Assembly: GCA_900617975.1 (NCBI GenBank)
Contig: UZAE01012256.1
Location: 9,878 to 50,140 of the forward strand
Direction of reading: 5' to 3'
Origin: Rodentolepis nana
Taxonomy: Eukaryota; Platyhelminthes; Cestoda; Cyclophyllidea; Hymenolepididae
Length of the DNA: 40,263 bases
Both the position numbers and the translations under genes were made by a program. Positions 24,401-34,480 of this stretch are shown here, piece by piece. Positions within the stretch are counted from its first letter, which is position 1; every line of letters starts with the position of its first letter. A model generated the notes under the pieces. The model was not told where the DNA came from, did no database searches, and saw only the letters and a program-made list of their open reading frames with translations.

Positions 24401-27400
24401 TTTAGACTTATTGCCGAAGGTCATCCTAGTCCATCCTTACCCTCTACTATTCCTAAACCCCATCGTCGTCTCCGTTCTGCTTACGTACTTTGTCCTTTCG
24501 AGGGAGAAGCGCAAGAAATGCTAAGTAAGCTGGTTTAACTTTACTTGGCTCGGTATTTGACCAATGACTTCATCAATCAACATAGTATATCTTAAACTAC
24601 TTATTGTAGGTAGTTTTGAGAAAGAGTAGTTAGATTTGATCCATCAGACTCAAGAATGTACACTGCTATTTTTCAAACGGTCTTTTAAACTGTCGGTCAC
24701 AGTTTCTTACGTCACCATTAAAGGTGATATACTTATAAATGTATATGTCTTTTCGACTGCTTTTGTAGTCTATTAATACGGCTTCGAGTAACCGGAAATG
24801 GTGCACTAGAAGCCCCGTGTAGGGGATTGTTTGCTTTGGACGTCACAATTATTTTACTCTTACGGAACATCTATTTGAATGAAATTTACTTGGAAGTTTA
24901 CGAATTGGGCAGATGATCAGGCTATGGAAACCTCATTACACTTGAGCTATTTTACTATTTCCTCTAACCTCTTCGTTTCGTCCAACTTTCAGATGAATGA
25001 TCTACCCCTGGGCTCGTTTTTCGTTATTAAAACTAGACAATAGCAGTGGAACCCAACTTCAGTATTTACCTCAAATTGTGTTTGTGATAGGTAGATATGG
25101 CTGTAGTTAAGCACCACTCTTTCGGAGTTGAACAAATCTTTTTAGACCTCTACCAACTAATATTGAATGCATTCACAACACTGACCTGGCGAGGAACAAG
25201 TAGTCTAGGTAATCAGTTTGGTGCTTCTACGGAATCTTATGATTCATCAGTTTCTTGTTATATTCACTGGTTCTATGTTCGCTATTTCGAGGTAGCTTTT
25301 GTTTGTCCTGTAATTGAAATTACAAGACGAATCTTGCATATCAAACCTGCAACTTTTTGATGTAAATGAAATCTTTCAAAATCTAATATGTTTGTGAAAA
25401 ATTCGCTAGCTCCAGACCCCAATTAACTCAAGTATATATTCCGGGGGTGGTTTTGAAGCCCATGGCTATCTAAGTGACTGAAATATTGATTGAAAGGACT
25501 AAATCGTGTTTTTTTTACTTAAGCTGAAATCCCTTCAACTTTTCAACGTGATATGTACGATTGGCATGAGGCATTGGTTGACGAGCAGCGTTCGTGTCCA
25601 CCGATCAGCCTCACAATCTACCCTCTTCTAAATGATAATGCCCCATCTTCAAGCTTCGAAGCTTCTAGCTCTCTCATTATCGGTAGCAATCTGGATGGTG
25701 ATGTTGAAAATGTACGAATGGAGGAGTTAGCCCGCTTAGAGCATCAGAGTACAAAGGTCGCCTTCGATGGGCATTTGTCTTCATCTGCACTATTGACTGG
25801 TGGGGAGCGCTCAGCAGCCAAGGAAATGGTTCAGTTGAGTTCAGCCTCAACGGCGGTTGGACAGCAACAACAATCTGCCTCTATTGCGTATGATGACCTT
25901 CAGCTGTATAAAGAGTCGACTATTTCCTCTATGAAACATCAAGGTGAAGAAACTGGGTCCCATCCACCACCTTTAATATCCATTCGGCCTGAGTCGCAAC
26001 TCATTTTCGCCCCGTGGAATTATAAGAAGCCAACGAGTAAGTTAGACAAGCGGTTTCAAGATAAATTTTCAAATTATTACGTGTATCAAATTTACTCTGA
26101 TTTAAGGAACTCATTTAAAATTTTGAAATCAAGAGATTTAGGTTTGTTTTTTTTTCGTTCTGAAGTCTAGCTATAGTTGGAAATACTCTTGATAGTTTTC
26201 AAATTACCGGTTCTTTGTTTTGAATTAGTTCAAGTTATTCATTCTTTATCCACCGATAATATCAAGTAATGTGGTGAATTCAGCTTTTAACTCCTTGGAA
26301 ATGTGTTTGCTCTTATTTAGTTTGGAGATATGACAATTGTAGTTTCTTTGAATTATCAGATTAGCCGTGGCATTCTAGTGTATGTAATTCTAACTAGTAT
26401 TTATCAATAGTAAATTTATTATTATTATGTCAAATGGCATGCGTTTTGATTGTTATCATTAGCCCTTTAGTTGACTTCAGGCTTCACAGAGAGGAAGGAA
26501 CATCAAAGTGAAAAAAATCGAGAGGGGGGGGGGAAACAGAAGAGTGTATCAAAGACGAAGGTAGATGGGATGAGCACTGTGAAAGTAGTCGAATATGACA
26601 ACCAGGGGGGTCGTGGTAGTTTGAAGTCAGAAGTCAACTGCCAGGTAATAGACTTTTTTGCCGTATGAGTATACGTTGCCCAGGGTGCACCACGTGGAGG
26701 TAAGTCTATCACACACCCCACAATAGTAACTATGGTGTTTATGAGAAATCTTGGCAGTCATACCCCTTATTAAAATGTTGCAGCATTTCCTTGTGTTTTA
26801 TGGACAATAAGGTGTAGTTTGGATGTGAACTGAGTGTGAATTTCGTAGTACGAGGGATTGGATACATTTAGTAGCTCTTTTCGACAACAATGATTGGCTA
26901 ACAACTCCGCTTGCTCTCTTTACTTTTTCTCACTCCTCTTTTGGCATTCCTCCCTAGAGCAGCGTTTCCTGATTGCTGATTATGGTGTGATTTAAAGAGA
27001 CTCAAAGTTATGGATACTTCTGTTGCTTGTTTGCAATTTTATCCTATCTTTTTCCATGCCATTTTAACCTGTTATCAAGGCGATGGCTAACGTCGCATAT
27101 TTACTACCGCAGATAAAGAAGTTTTTGGTTCTCAACTTTCACGAAATACTTTTCGATTCCCACAGCTCCTCATTAGAATGATACAAATTAGTGCTTAAGA
27201 AGGGCTGAAACTGGGGTATCAGTATTATGAGAAGTCCCCCACAGAGAATTATTTATTCATCTGATCTCCGAATACTAGCTGAGAACTCTCAAATAAGATG
27301 AAAGTTCGGTAATTACTGCTTGATATATTGCTTCTTTGGGTTGTGGTATTCCTTGTGGTTAAGGTACTTTATTCATTCTGTATCAAGCTTCCATTAGTTC

Positions 27401-30282
27401 AATTTCACTCTGGGCCTTGGTTCATTAAACCAAGAGTTGGGCTGAGTCGAAGGTTGCGGAACGGTGGCACGAGGTGATGTAAGGTATCAACCCCTTCCTA
27501 TCATCTCATCCCTAACCCTAATCCTTAGGGGAATGCCGCTTCCTCCTTACTTGCGCGGTTTTAGTTGGATTTCCGCGTTTTCCTTCCTCCAAATCCATCG
27601 ATATATCATCGTTCCGTATTCCGCAATTCGACTGCCTGATTTTCCTCCAAGGCCCCATATTCATAGTCTCTGTGATTCTCGCGCTAGACTTATATAAATG
27701 GGGTGGTATTTCTAATTGTAGCTGAGTGGTTGTCATATTAGCTCTAGTGAGCCGTCCAGTTTCTATGAGGTTTGATAGATTGACGTTTTGGCCTTGTGGA
27801 TACTAGAGATGGCCAGTAAGAAATCTAATAATCTAATCTACAATAAATGGGACCTACTCACAACTTGGCTGTGGGATTGAATGTTGTAGCACAAGCCGGT
27901 AACATTTGACTTTGGTTGCGTTCTACTGCGTAATAACTAAGTTTTAATTAAGATAGCGTGCATGAGACCTCAATTCCCTCCTCATTAATGCAGAATCGAA
28001 CAATCTTAATACCTTGAGCATAACTAAATAAACGGAATCCCTTCCCTGATTAATATATTTTTATTAAGCACCTCTAATCAATGGAAATGATATGTAAGTG
28101 GTTATATTTCCTATATAATTTGTAAGTAGTTACAATTTTTTGACTTTGTCTCTGCCACCTGGATACCTGAGACTATGTCTACTGTTGAATGGAAGTCAAA
28201 ATTTTCTTGATACGAAGTTTACCAACGGCGAGTATGGTGTTTCTTGTTTGTAAGAATTGACAACTTCATAGCTGTTAAGTTTAAGATCTGCTTACGCAAA
28301 GCACCTTCTCTAGTCAGTTTAGGTATTGTCATAGGGTACTGAACAGCTCCTTTCCAATGCGAATAATACAGTTTTGACTATGATCGAATATAGAGCTTAG
28401 CGCTTATCGAATCGTCTACTTATTTTGCTGTAGCCGGTATCTTGGAGCTCAAGCTTTCTCTACCAGAAGTTGGGCCCACCACCCCTAACAATACAAGTAC
28501 TAATACCACTTGTTCGACAACAACAACAACATCCTCATCAACTCGCCGACGAAGAAGCAAGACCTGGCGCCTCTACTGGTCGGCAAGACCAGTAGCACAG
28601 ACGAAGCCCTCAGTCTTCTCCATCATTCTTCCGGCTATTCCGTTGACTGTCCAGGCCGACCAGACGCACTACTTTGCATTCCGATTTGAACCCCCACATA
28701 ACACGCCACCCGGAACTCGATTTGAGGAGCGCTGGGAATTGAAATTCCAGTTCTCGGAGGATATTACTGCCTCGCTGTTATCGAATTCAATGTCTGAGGA
28801 TAAACCAACACAGAGCGTGGAAGTACTGTTTGTTGCCACTACCGCGTGTGTAAGTTATCTTTCAAAGCTGGTGCCACAGCACATTCTACAATTTTTACCT
28901 TAGGACGTATCCAACTCCGAGGAATAGTAGTTTTTCTTAATTGAGTTTTATGAGCTCAAAATGTTGGTACAGTCAATTCTATGTATATGCATATCTCCTA
29001 TAATCCTTCTTATTGCAGACGGTATTGATTTCAAACTCTAAACTAAAAACCAATGGTACTCAAGGGGTTCCCTTGCGCCTAAAGACAAACTTTGCGATTC
29101 AAGAGTAGCCTGTTTCTTTTGAATTATTGACTTATCGCCTTCTTTTTCTAGCTTACTTAATTGATATTGGTTATTTGTTTATAACCTAACCTTTCAAATT
29201 TCAAGGTCCGATTGCTCGGATCTTGATTGGTTGTGTCCGAGTTCAGGGTTGATTAACCATGGTGCTCTCTTTTATCACGAAACGCTGCTTACCGAGATTA
29301 GTATTTTTTATCAAATCTGTTTGGTTTAAAAAAATTGTTATTTTCTATCTTCCCTTTGTGTAATATGATACAAATGTGTTTAATTGGCACGACTAAGTAT
29401 AGTTAAATCAATTTCTCACCAGTCTAGAACTTTCGGACAAAATTTCAACCGTCAAATAATTGTGTGTTCTAAATTCGACTACTCTTGAAGGGCGTTCAGT
29501 TTCAAATCGCATCGATTTTGCGATGGCTGAGTTGATATAATCCGCAGTTTTCAGTTACAAACTCACCCCCAAATTGTGGCATTTTCAAATGACGCACATC
29601 ACGATTAAACTTCATTTTGTCATTGTGGCGATACCCTCGAATGTGGGGCTGCATTTGAAAAGTCTGCATACCCAGAGAGAGGGAAATATAGAACGATCTA
29701 GTCACTTTTATAAGATTTCCTTATATTGATATTTCGCTACTTGTTCGTATAGGATGCTGCCATTGCAATGGCTTCATCTACAAAGAAAGCCATTGCTCCC
29801 CAACTTCCAATCAAAATCAAGAAAGTTCCCCTTTTATTCCATCGTGAAAGCCAGGAGCTCCAGGTAGTTTTTGTTTTTTTTCTTTCTCAACTTTACTTTT
29901 CCGACCCTTCAAATTTACAAAAGCGTTTGTAATTTTAGTGTGAAATCCTCAATATTTCCCAAGAACGCGTTATAATCACTTTGGGGTTGTTCAGTTCGCC
30001 TCTATTCGAGCTGGTGAAACCAACTGCTCACAAGTTCTTTATTGAGTTAGTGGAATTATTTTTCTTGTACTACTGTTATTCTATTCAGCAGTATGCTAAC
30101 AATTGGTATTTATATTTAGACCCCAATGTAGTGTTCTGTTGAGAATTCGATGTCGAATGAAGAATGCCCCGAGAGCGTCAATTGAAAAGGAAATATCTTC
30201 AACATTGACCTTAAATTGTGCTCTTGAAAGTGATCGATCAAATAAACAAGAGATCTCCATACCAATGAAGACAATTCTGTAG
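18400..30282 (+). CDS. CEP192: Cep192/SPD-2 family centrosome scaffold protein, 16 exons
   Basis: Proteins of this family recruit pericentriolar material and mitotic kinases to centrioles. Exons: 18400-18906, 18977-19123, 19764-19991, 20341-20836, 21973-22078, 22160-22244, 22317-22514, 22869-23174, 23251-23342, 24406-24524, 25095-25208, 25524-26036, 28434-28849, 29753-29863, 29939-30045, 30120-30282. All junctions are GT-AG and all phases agree, giving 1235 codons to the TAG at 30280. Residues 1-460 are Ser/Thr/Asn-rich and low in complexity, with two F-T-L-x-N-[IL]-S-K motifs near 440-455. From about 470 on come several beta-rich ASH/MSP-like domains, including L-I-G-Y-V-G-G-S near 591-600. 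The exon at 25095-25208 encodes a helical linker resembling that of animal Cep192. Residues 1110-1235 form a last Ig-like domain. Two donors are weak (GTTCGT, GTTAGT). Upstream exons may exist. The family call is by recognition, not search. Confidence 0.82.
21529..21848 (-). mobile_element. SINE-like repeat, copy 5, in a Cep192-like intron
   Basis: A full-length 320-bp copy with perfect 14-bp target duplications, GAATTATTAGGAAT, at 21515-21528 and 21849-21862. It lies in the intron 20837-21972. Its retroposon sense strand is inferred minus, antisense to the host gene, so the host transcript reads the strand carrying GGAG|GTAAGTC at 21829. Confidence 0.92.
26414..26720 (-). mobile_element. SINE-like repeat, copy 6, in a Cep192-like intron
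   Basis: Full-length copy with a run of nine G near 26525 and flanking direct repeats CAATAGTAA at 26405-26413 and 26721-26729. It lies in the 2.4-kb intron 26037-28433, in the same orientation as copy 5, again presenting GGAG|GTAAGTC (GT at 26700-26701) to the host transcript. Confidence 0.9.
27430..27790. other. GC-richer island inside a large intron
   Basis: The segment is clearly richer in G and C than the rest of the intron and holds open frames on both strands (77 codons plus, 72 minus). It includes TTGCGGAACGGTGGCACGAG, CTCGCGCTAGACTTATA and GGGGTGGTATTTCTAATTG blocks. It does not match the other repeats in the window. It could be the remains of another mobile element or a non-coding RNA gene; I cannot assign it. 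Confidence 0.3.
29019..29108 (+). CDS. Possible alternative terminal exon of the Cep192-like gene
   Basis: A strong acceptor (pyrimidine-rich CCTTCTTATTGCAG) precedes a 30-codon stretch ending in TAG at 29106. It is in phase with the exon ending at 28849 (phase 0). Using it would end the protein after 1109 + 29 residues and drop the last Ig-like domain encoded by 29753-30282. No AATAAA is seen right after it, and the main path to 29753 gives the expected domain, so this may be a cryptic site only. Confidence 0.35.
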   Translation, partial: TVLISNSKLKTNGTQGVPLRLKTNFAIQE

Positions 30283-30385
30283 AGGAGAGGATAAGTGCAT
30301 GTCGTGATGGTTGGATCACCATGCCTTATTATTACATATCACCCCCTCATTTTGTAAATATCCGTTTAATTTCGTACTCCGTTTG

Positions 30386-30391
30386 AATAAA
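30386..30391 (+). terminator. AATAAA polyadenylation signal, Cep192-like gene
   Basis: The hexamer AATAAA lies 104 bp after the stop codon at 30282, a normal distance for a short 3' UTR. Confidence 0.65.
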
Positions 30392-30769
30392 GATTTGGTA
30401 TTAGTAGGGAATTGTGCTGTCTTATATTTCATGCCTATAGTCTTCCAATTATCCTGAATGCGGATCAAATGCTTTCTGTGAACTTGAGCGACGCTCGCCA
30501 TTTTTGTCCCTCTTGCATAAGGGGTATCGATTATTCAATTTAGCCAAGCGTTAATTGTTGGCCAGCCCATATCCCCACACAAGCAAATTTATTTTTATTT
30601 CGTTTAGCTAAGCATGTACTGCCTTCTCAATCGGGCTTCTTTCTAAATTGGCTGGGATGTTTTATCGTGACGAAACTAGCTATTAAAATTGGAATACAGG
30701 TCAAGTTATAGATTAGAGTTCGGGTCGTATGAAATTAGTAGGAATTACTCATAGTTGGGGTCACATAAT

Positions 30770-31039
30770 TATTATTATATCAAATGGCAGGCGTTTTGAT
30801 GGTTATCATTAGCCCCTCAGTTGACTTCAGGCTTCACAGAGGGAAGGAACATCGAAGTGAAAAAAGTCGAGAGGGCGGGGGGGGGGACAGAAGAGTGTTT
30901 CAAAGATGTAAAGGAGAGAGAGAATGGTAGGAAAAAGGTGAGGCGAGTACTGTGGAAGTAGTCGAATGCTGCATATAGTGGGGTTGTGGTAGTTTGAAGT
31001 CAACTGCCGGTTAATAGAGGTAAGTCTATCGCACACCCC
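30770..31039 (-). mobile_element. SINE-like repeat, copy 7 (internal deletion)
   Basis: 270 bp with perfect 13-bp flanking repeats GGGGTCACATAAT at 30757-30769 and 31040-31052. About 45 bp found in other copies (the TTTTTTGCCGTATGAGTATAC to CACGTG part) are missing just before GAGGTAAGTC. It includes a run of nine G near 30880. It lies between the convergent genes. Confidence 0.9.
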
Positions 31040-31052
31040 GGGGTCACATAAT

Positions 31053-31900
31053 GGATACGTATCAATTAGTGGCAATCAAAGAATATTTGGGAATAGGGCC
31101 TGGGGTTGACCCTATTAAGAATTTGCAAAACTGCCGAGACAGCTAATCAAGAGATGCTTAGACCATCTCTAGGTTGTTTCCAATGGTATAAAATAACTTC
31201 ACAACACGTAGAAGGAGAAAGCATACTTTTATAGAGGAATAAATTGATTAACGGAGGTAAAAGGGCAGTAGGAGAGAATTAGTGATTAGCCTGCTTCAAG
31301 TGAACCAAAAGATAGGTCGAAAGCATTTCATACTAGAGTTTCGATAAAACCTGCATAATCTTTCCATCATCGACTTATTCGTCTAACCCTAACCCAAAAA
31401 ATCTGAATAACAGAAGATACTTCTAACAAAATTTCTGCCTGATGCATTTATTGGGAAAAGGAGTCAATTTGCTTGAGGATCATCTTTGCATCTGTGACGA
31501 AAAATGCTCGGGTGCACTCCTTAAAATATAAGGAATCGAAGACACAGAAACTTAACATACATACCTTCTCCCCATCACACCTATGCATGGTTGCTATTCA
31601 ATAGGATTACACAAATTTCAACCTCTTCCTCGTCAAGCACCTATATAGCACCCGCTTAAAGCTACCATTATTCAACTCAGTCCACGTGTCCGCATTGAAA
31701 TCATCAAGCACAATCAGTAGAAATCTGTCAAGAACATGCTACCACAAACAGCAACTACATTTAACACATGTTGGAATGGTAAATTCTACTACCCTAACCC
31801 ACTTAACAATTCTATTCATAATCTATTCATCGAGGACTTCCCTCTATCAAATGCCCTCTTAAAAGGTCAGAAAAAAAAACTCGAATATTCACCGACAGAT
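31053..31900. other. Intergenic sequence between convergent genes
   Basis: AT-rich with no recognised gene; one 60-codon frame (31736-31918) overlaps the 3' flank of the minus-strand gene and is probably chance. Confidence 0.45.
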
Positions 31901-31906
31901 TTTATT
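31901..31906 (-). terminator. AATAAA polyadenylation signal, acidic-protein gene
   Basis: On the minus strand AATAAA lies about 64 bp after the stop codon at 31970-31972. Confidence 0.6.
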
Positions 31907-31969
31907 ATAAAATCATAGCAATAACATATATATGCATACCTACAACAATCACGATAGGGGAACACGCAG

Positions 31970-33954
31970 TTACTTCCTGCGCTTTGTAGGAACCGGCAAC
32001 TAAAAAAGGACAAAAACGGTTAGGTTAATTTCCATTTTATCAATAACTAAGAGAACGTATTAATATATGAGTCAAAGCTCCGACTGATGGCAAATGAACA
32101 TCCAAACGCCCTCATATACACCTTTAGAGTCAAGTAGACACCCATCATCAAGTCGCATTTCGTTTTCCTTATGGTGGTATTTAGGATTAAAAGGGAAATA
32201 GGCTCATCATAAGAAATTCGATTGTAAGAGAACAAGAGACTTGGCCAACAGAAATGAGAACACAAAATTCGAGGGGAACAATGAAATCTCAAAGATTCTA
32301 CACCAATTTGTCCAAATAATCCTCGTTTAGTGTGTCATATTAATAAAGAGTTGAAATAGACTAGTTGAGCAAAAACTAGTCACCAAGCGATCGTGAGCAC
32401 ACAAAAAATAGACTTACAACTTTAGGCATGGTTCCAGAAGGTCTTTTCTTTCCCTTTTTGATATTTGCTGCCATCCAGTTGCGCTTAGCACCCGGTTTCT
32501 TCAGAGCCTTGGCAGAGGCTTTGCGGGCAAGCAAGACCTGTTCGAGTTGAGCGTCCAATTCTTCACCATCGGAATCGTCGACTTCGTCATTGCTAGACTC
32601 CTTGTCGTCCTCAGAACTGTCACCATCATCTAAAGACAAGAGCTCTAACTTATTTATTTGAAATCGCACTTTTCAAAGACAACGATACAATTTTAATAGA
32701 AAATGGTATTAAATGCTCTAGTGGAGATACGTGGTAGACCAAGCAGTGGAGAATTCGAGCATTAAGTTATTAACAGTAAAATATGGAATTACTACATTTC
32801 CAACCCCCCCCCCTCCCCTTCCCATACACCTAAATTTTCTGCCCCATTACACCAGAATACGATAATTCAACATGTTAACAAGGGACTATGCTTTGAGGTG
32901 ATGTTTCGCAGGGAGAAGTTTAAAGTTACCTCAACTTAAGGAACGATGCAGACCACTTGCCATTAATTAGGAAGGGGAGCCACCGAAAATACGATTATTA
33001 TATATCCAGAGGAAGCCTTCCAAACATTCAACAATTCCTAACGAACTGTGAATATCTCATGAACTACAATCCCTTATTTAATGCTTTAGAGTGAAATCTA
33101 GTCCCCGAAAGCCCAATCTGCTCTGCTGTAGTGGAAAGATGACAATGTCTGCAAAACTTTATTTCAACATTTCTGCTTCCTTTACCAAAACCATTTACAT
33201 TACCTCAGCCTATTATGATATTTGATAGTGTGAATCTAATTGCTGACCAATGGAAAGATGTTCAAGTTTTTTGCAGAATGGAGACAGCATAAACTTCATC
33301 CCCAATTCTTGGCAGATCACAATCAGTTCTGAAGATTACAAACAACTCCAGTAACCCTACTCGATAATAATAATAATGATGATGCTATGACTACTGATTA
33401 ATTGAAAATTCATAACTCATACACAACTTACCAGAGTCGGTATTTTTCACATCGTCATCCTCTATATAAAAAGGCTAGAAATACAGTCCAAAATTGGAAA
33501 ACATTTAGAGCAGAAAATTGCCTTTTTATAATTAATGGTTGAAAATAGATTGCACTAATAACTGTTAACATTCCATGCAAATTAAAAACGCAGAACAGAA
33601 AGTGAGCGAGTTGAATGTTGATACGATTCGAAACGCCAATATGCAAACTGAAAAAACACTAACCTACAACATGTTTACGTTGGAAAATTATAAAATTAAC
33701 AATCTAATGTTAATTAAGCATCAAAATTTAATATTTGTTAGAATCTTAGTTGATTCGTGGCCCATGATTTGAGAGGTTTTGAAACCAATTGCAATATATA
33801 ACGCCTCTCTACCACAAATGCAAAAGAGATGGATTATTTTAATTATATATATTCAAAGTGCAAAATCATAGCATCAACATCTGCGCATTCCCCTTACCGT
33901 CGGTATCGGAGCTGCTGCTGCTGCTGCTACCGTCGTCGTCGTCGCTTTCATCAC
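31970..33954 (-). CDS. 3' exons of an acidic, serine-rich nuclear protein (unidentified)
   Basis: Four exons with agreeing phases: 33898-33954 (57 bp), 33432-33461 (30 bp), 32418-32629 (212 bp), and 31970-31999 (30 bp, ending in TAA). All introns are GT-AG. The joined stretch, about 109 residues, begins with Asp/Glu/Ser runs (a block of four Asp, then seven Ser). It continues with more acidic clusters, then a short predicted helix (L-D-A-Q-L-E-Q-V-L-L-A-R-K) and a basic tail with K-K-P-G-A-K-R-N-W, K-K-G-K-K-R-P and a final P-T-K-R-R-K. This layout suggests a nuclear or nucleolar protein with a C-terminal localisation signal. The first exon starts in mid-codon, so upstream exons exist but I could not find them. 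No family is recognised. The Ser/Asp runs are encoded by CTG- and GTC-type triplet runs. Confidence 0.62.
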
Positions 33955-34072
33955 CTAAAGTGAAAAAAAGACCGTATAAATGTTCCAAGACCTATTTAGG
34001 ACTTAAAAGTACACCAAAATGGTGAGCGGTTTTCAGTAGTACGAGGAGTCCCGAGATCAATGTTACAAGCAT

Positions 34073-34480
34073 GGGGTGCGCGATAGACTTACCTCCACGT
34101 GGTGCACTCTGGGCAACGTATACTCATACGGCAAAAAGTCTATTAACTTGCCGTTGACTTCACACTTTAAATTACCATCACCCCACTCTATGTCATATTT
34201 GACTACTTCCACAGTAATCACCTCACCCTTTTTTCTACCTTTGTGCTTGTCTCTTACATCTTTGAAACACTCTTCACTTCCCTCCCCCTCTCGACTTTTT
34301 TCCCGTCGATGTTCCTCCTCCCCTCTGTGAAGCCTGAAGTCAACTAACGGTAATGATAGCCATCAAGACGCCTACCATTTGATATAAATTAATGATAACT
34401 ACCAAAACGCCTGCCATTTGATATAAGTAAGCTAATTATAACTATCAAAACGCCGGCCATTTGATAAAAATAAATAAATA
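34073..34480 (+). mobile_element. SINE-like repeat, copy 8 with tripled tail
   Basis: Starts GGGGTGCGCGATAGACTTACC and carries the whole family body. Its 3' tail block (TAATGATAACTACCAAAACG to CCATTTGATATAA) is repeated three times in tandem, at about 34350-34390, 34390-34427 and 34430-34470, before an AAATAAATAAATA end. The sense strand is plus by the AT-tail rule. Confidence 0.85.

Noticed and set aside
27511..27525. CCCTAACCCTAATCC, resembling telomere repeats (a similar piece near 31385)
   Set aside because: Only about two units each; too short to mean an interstitial telomere.
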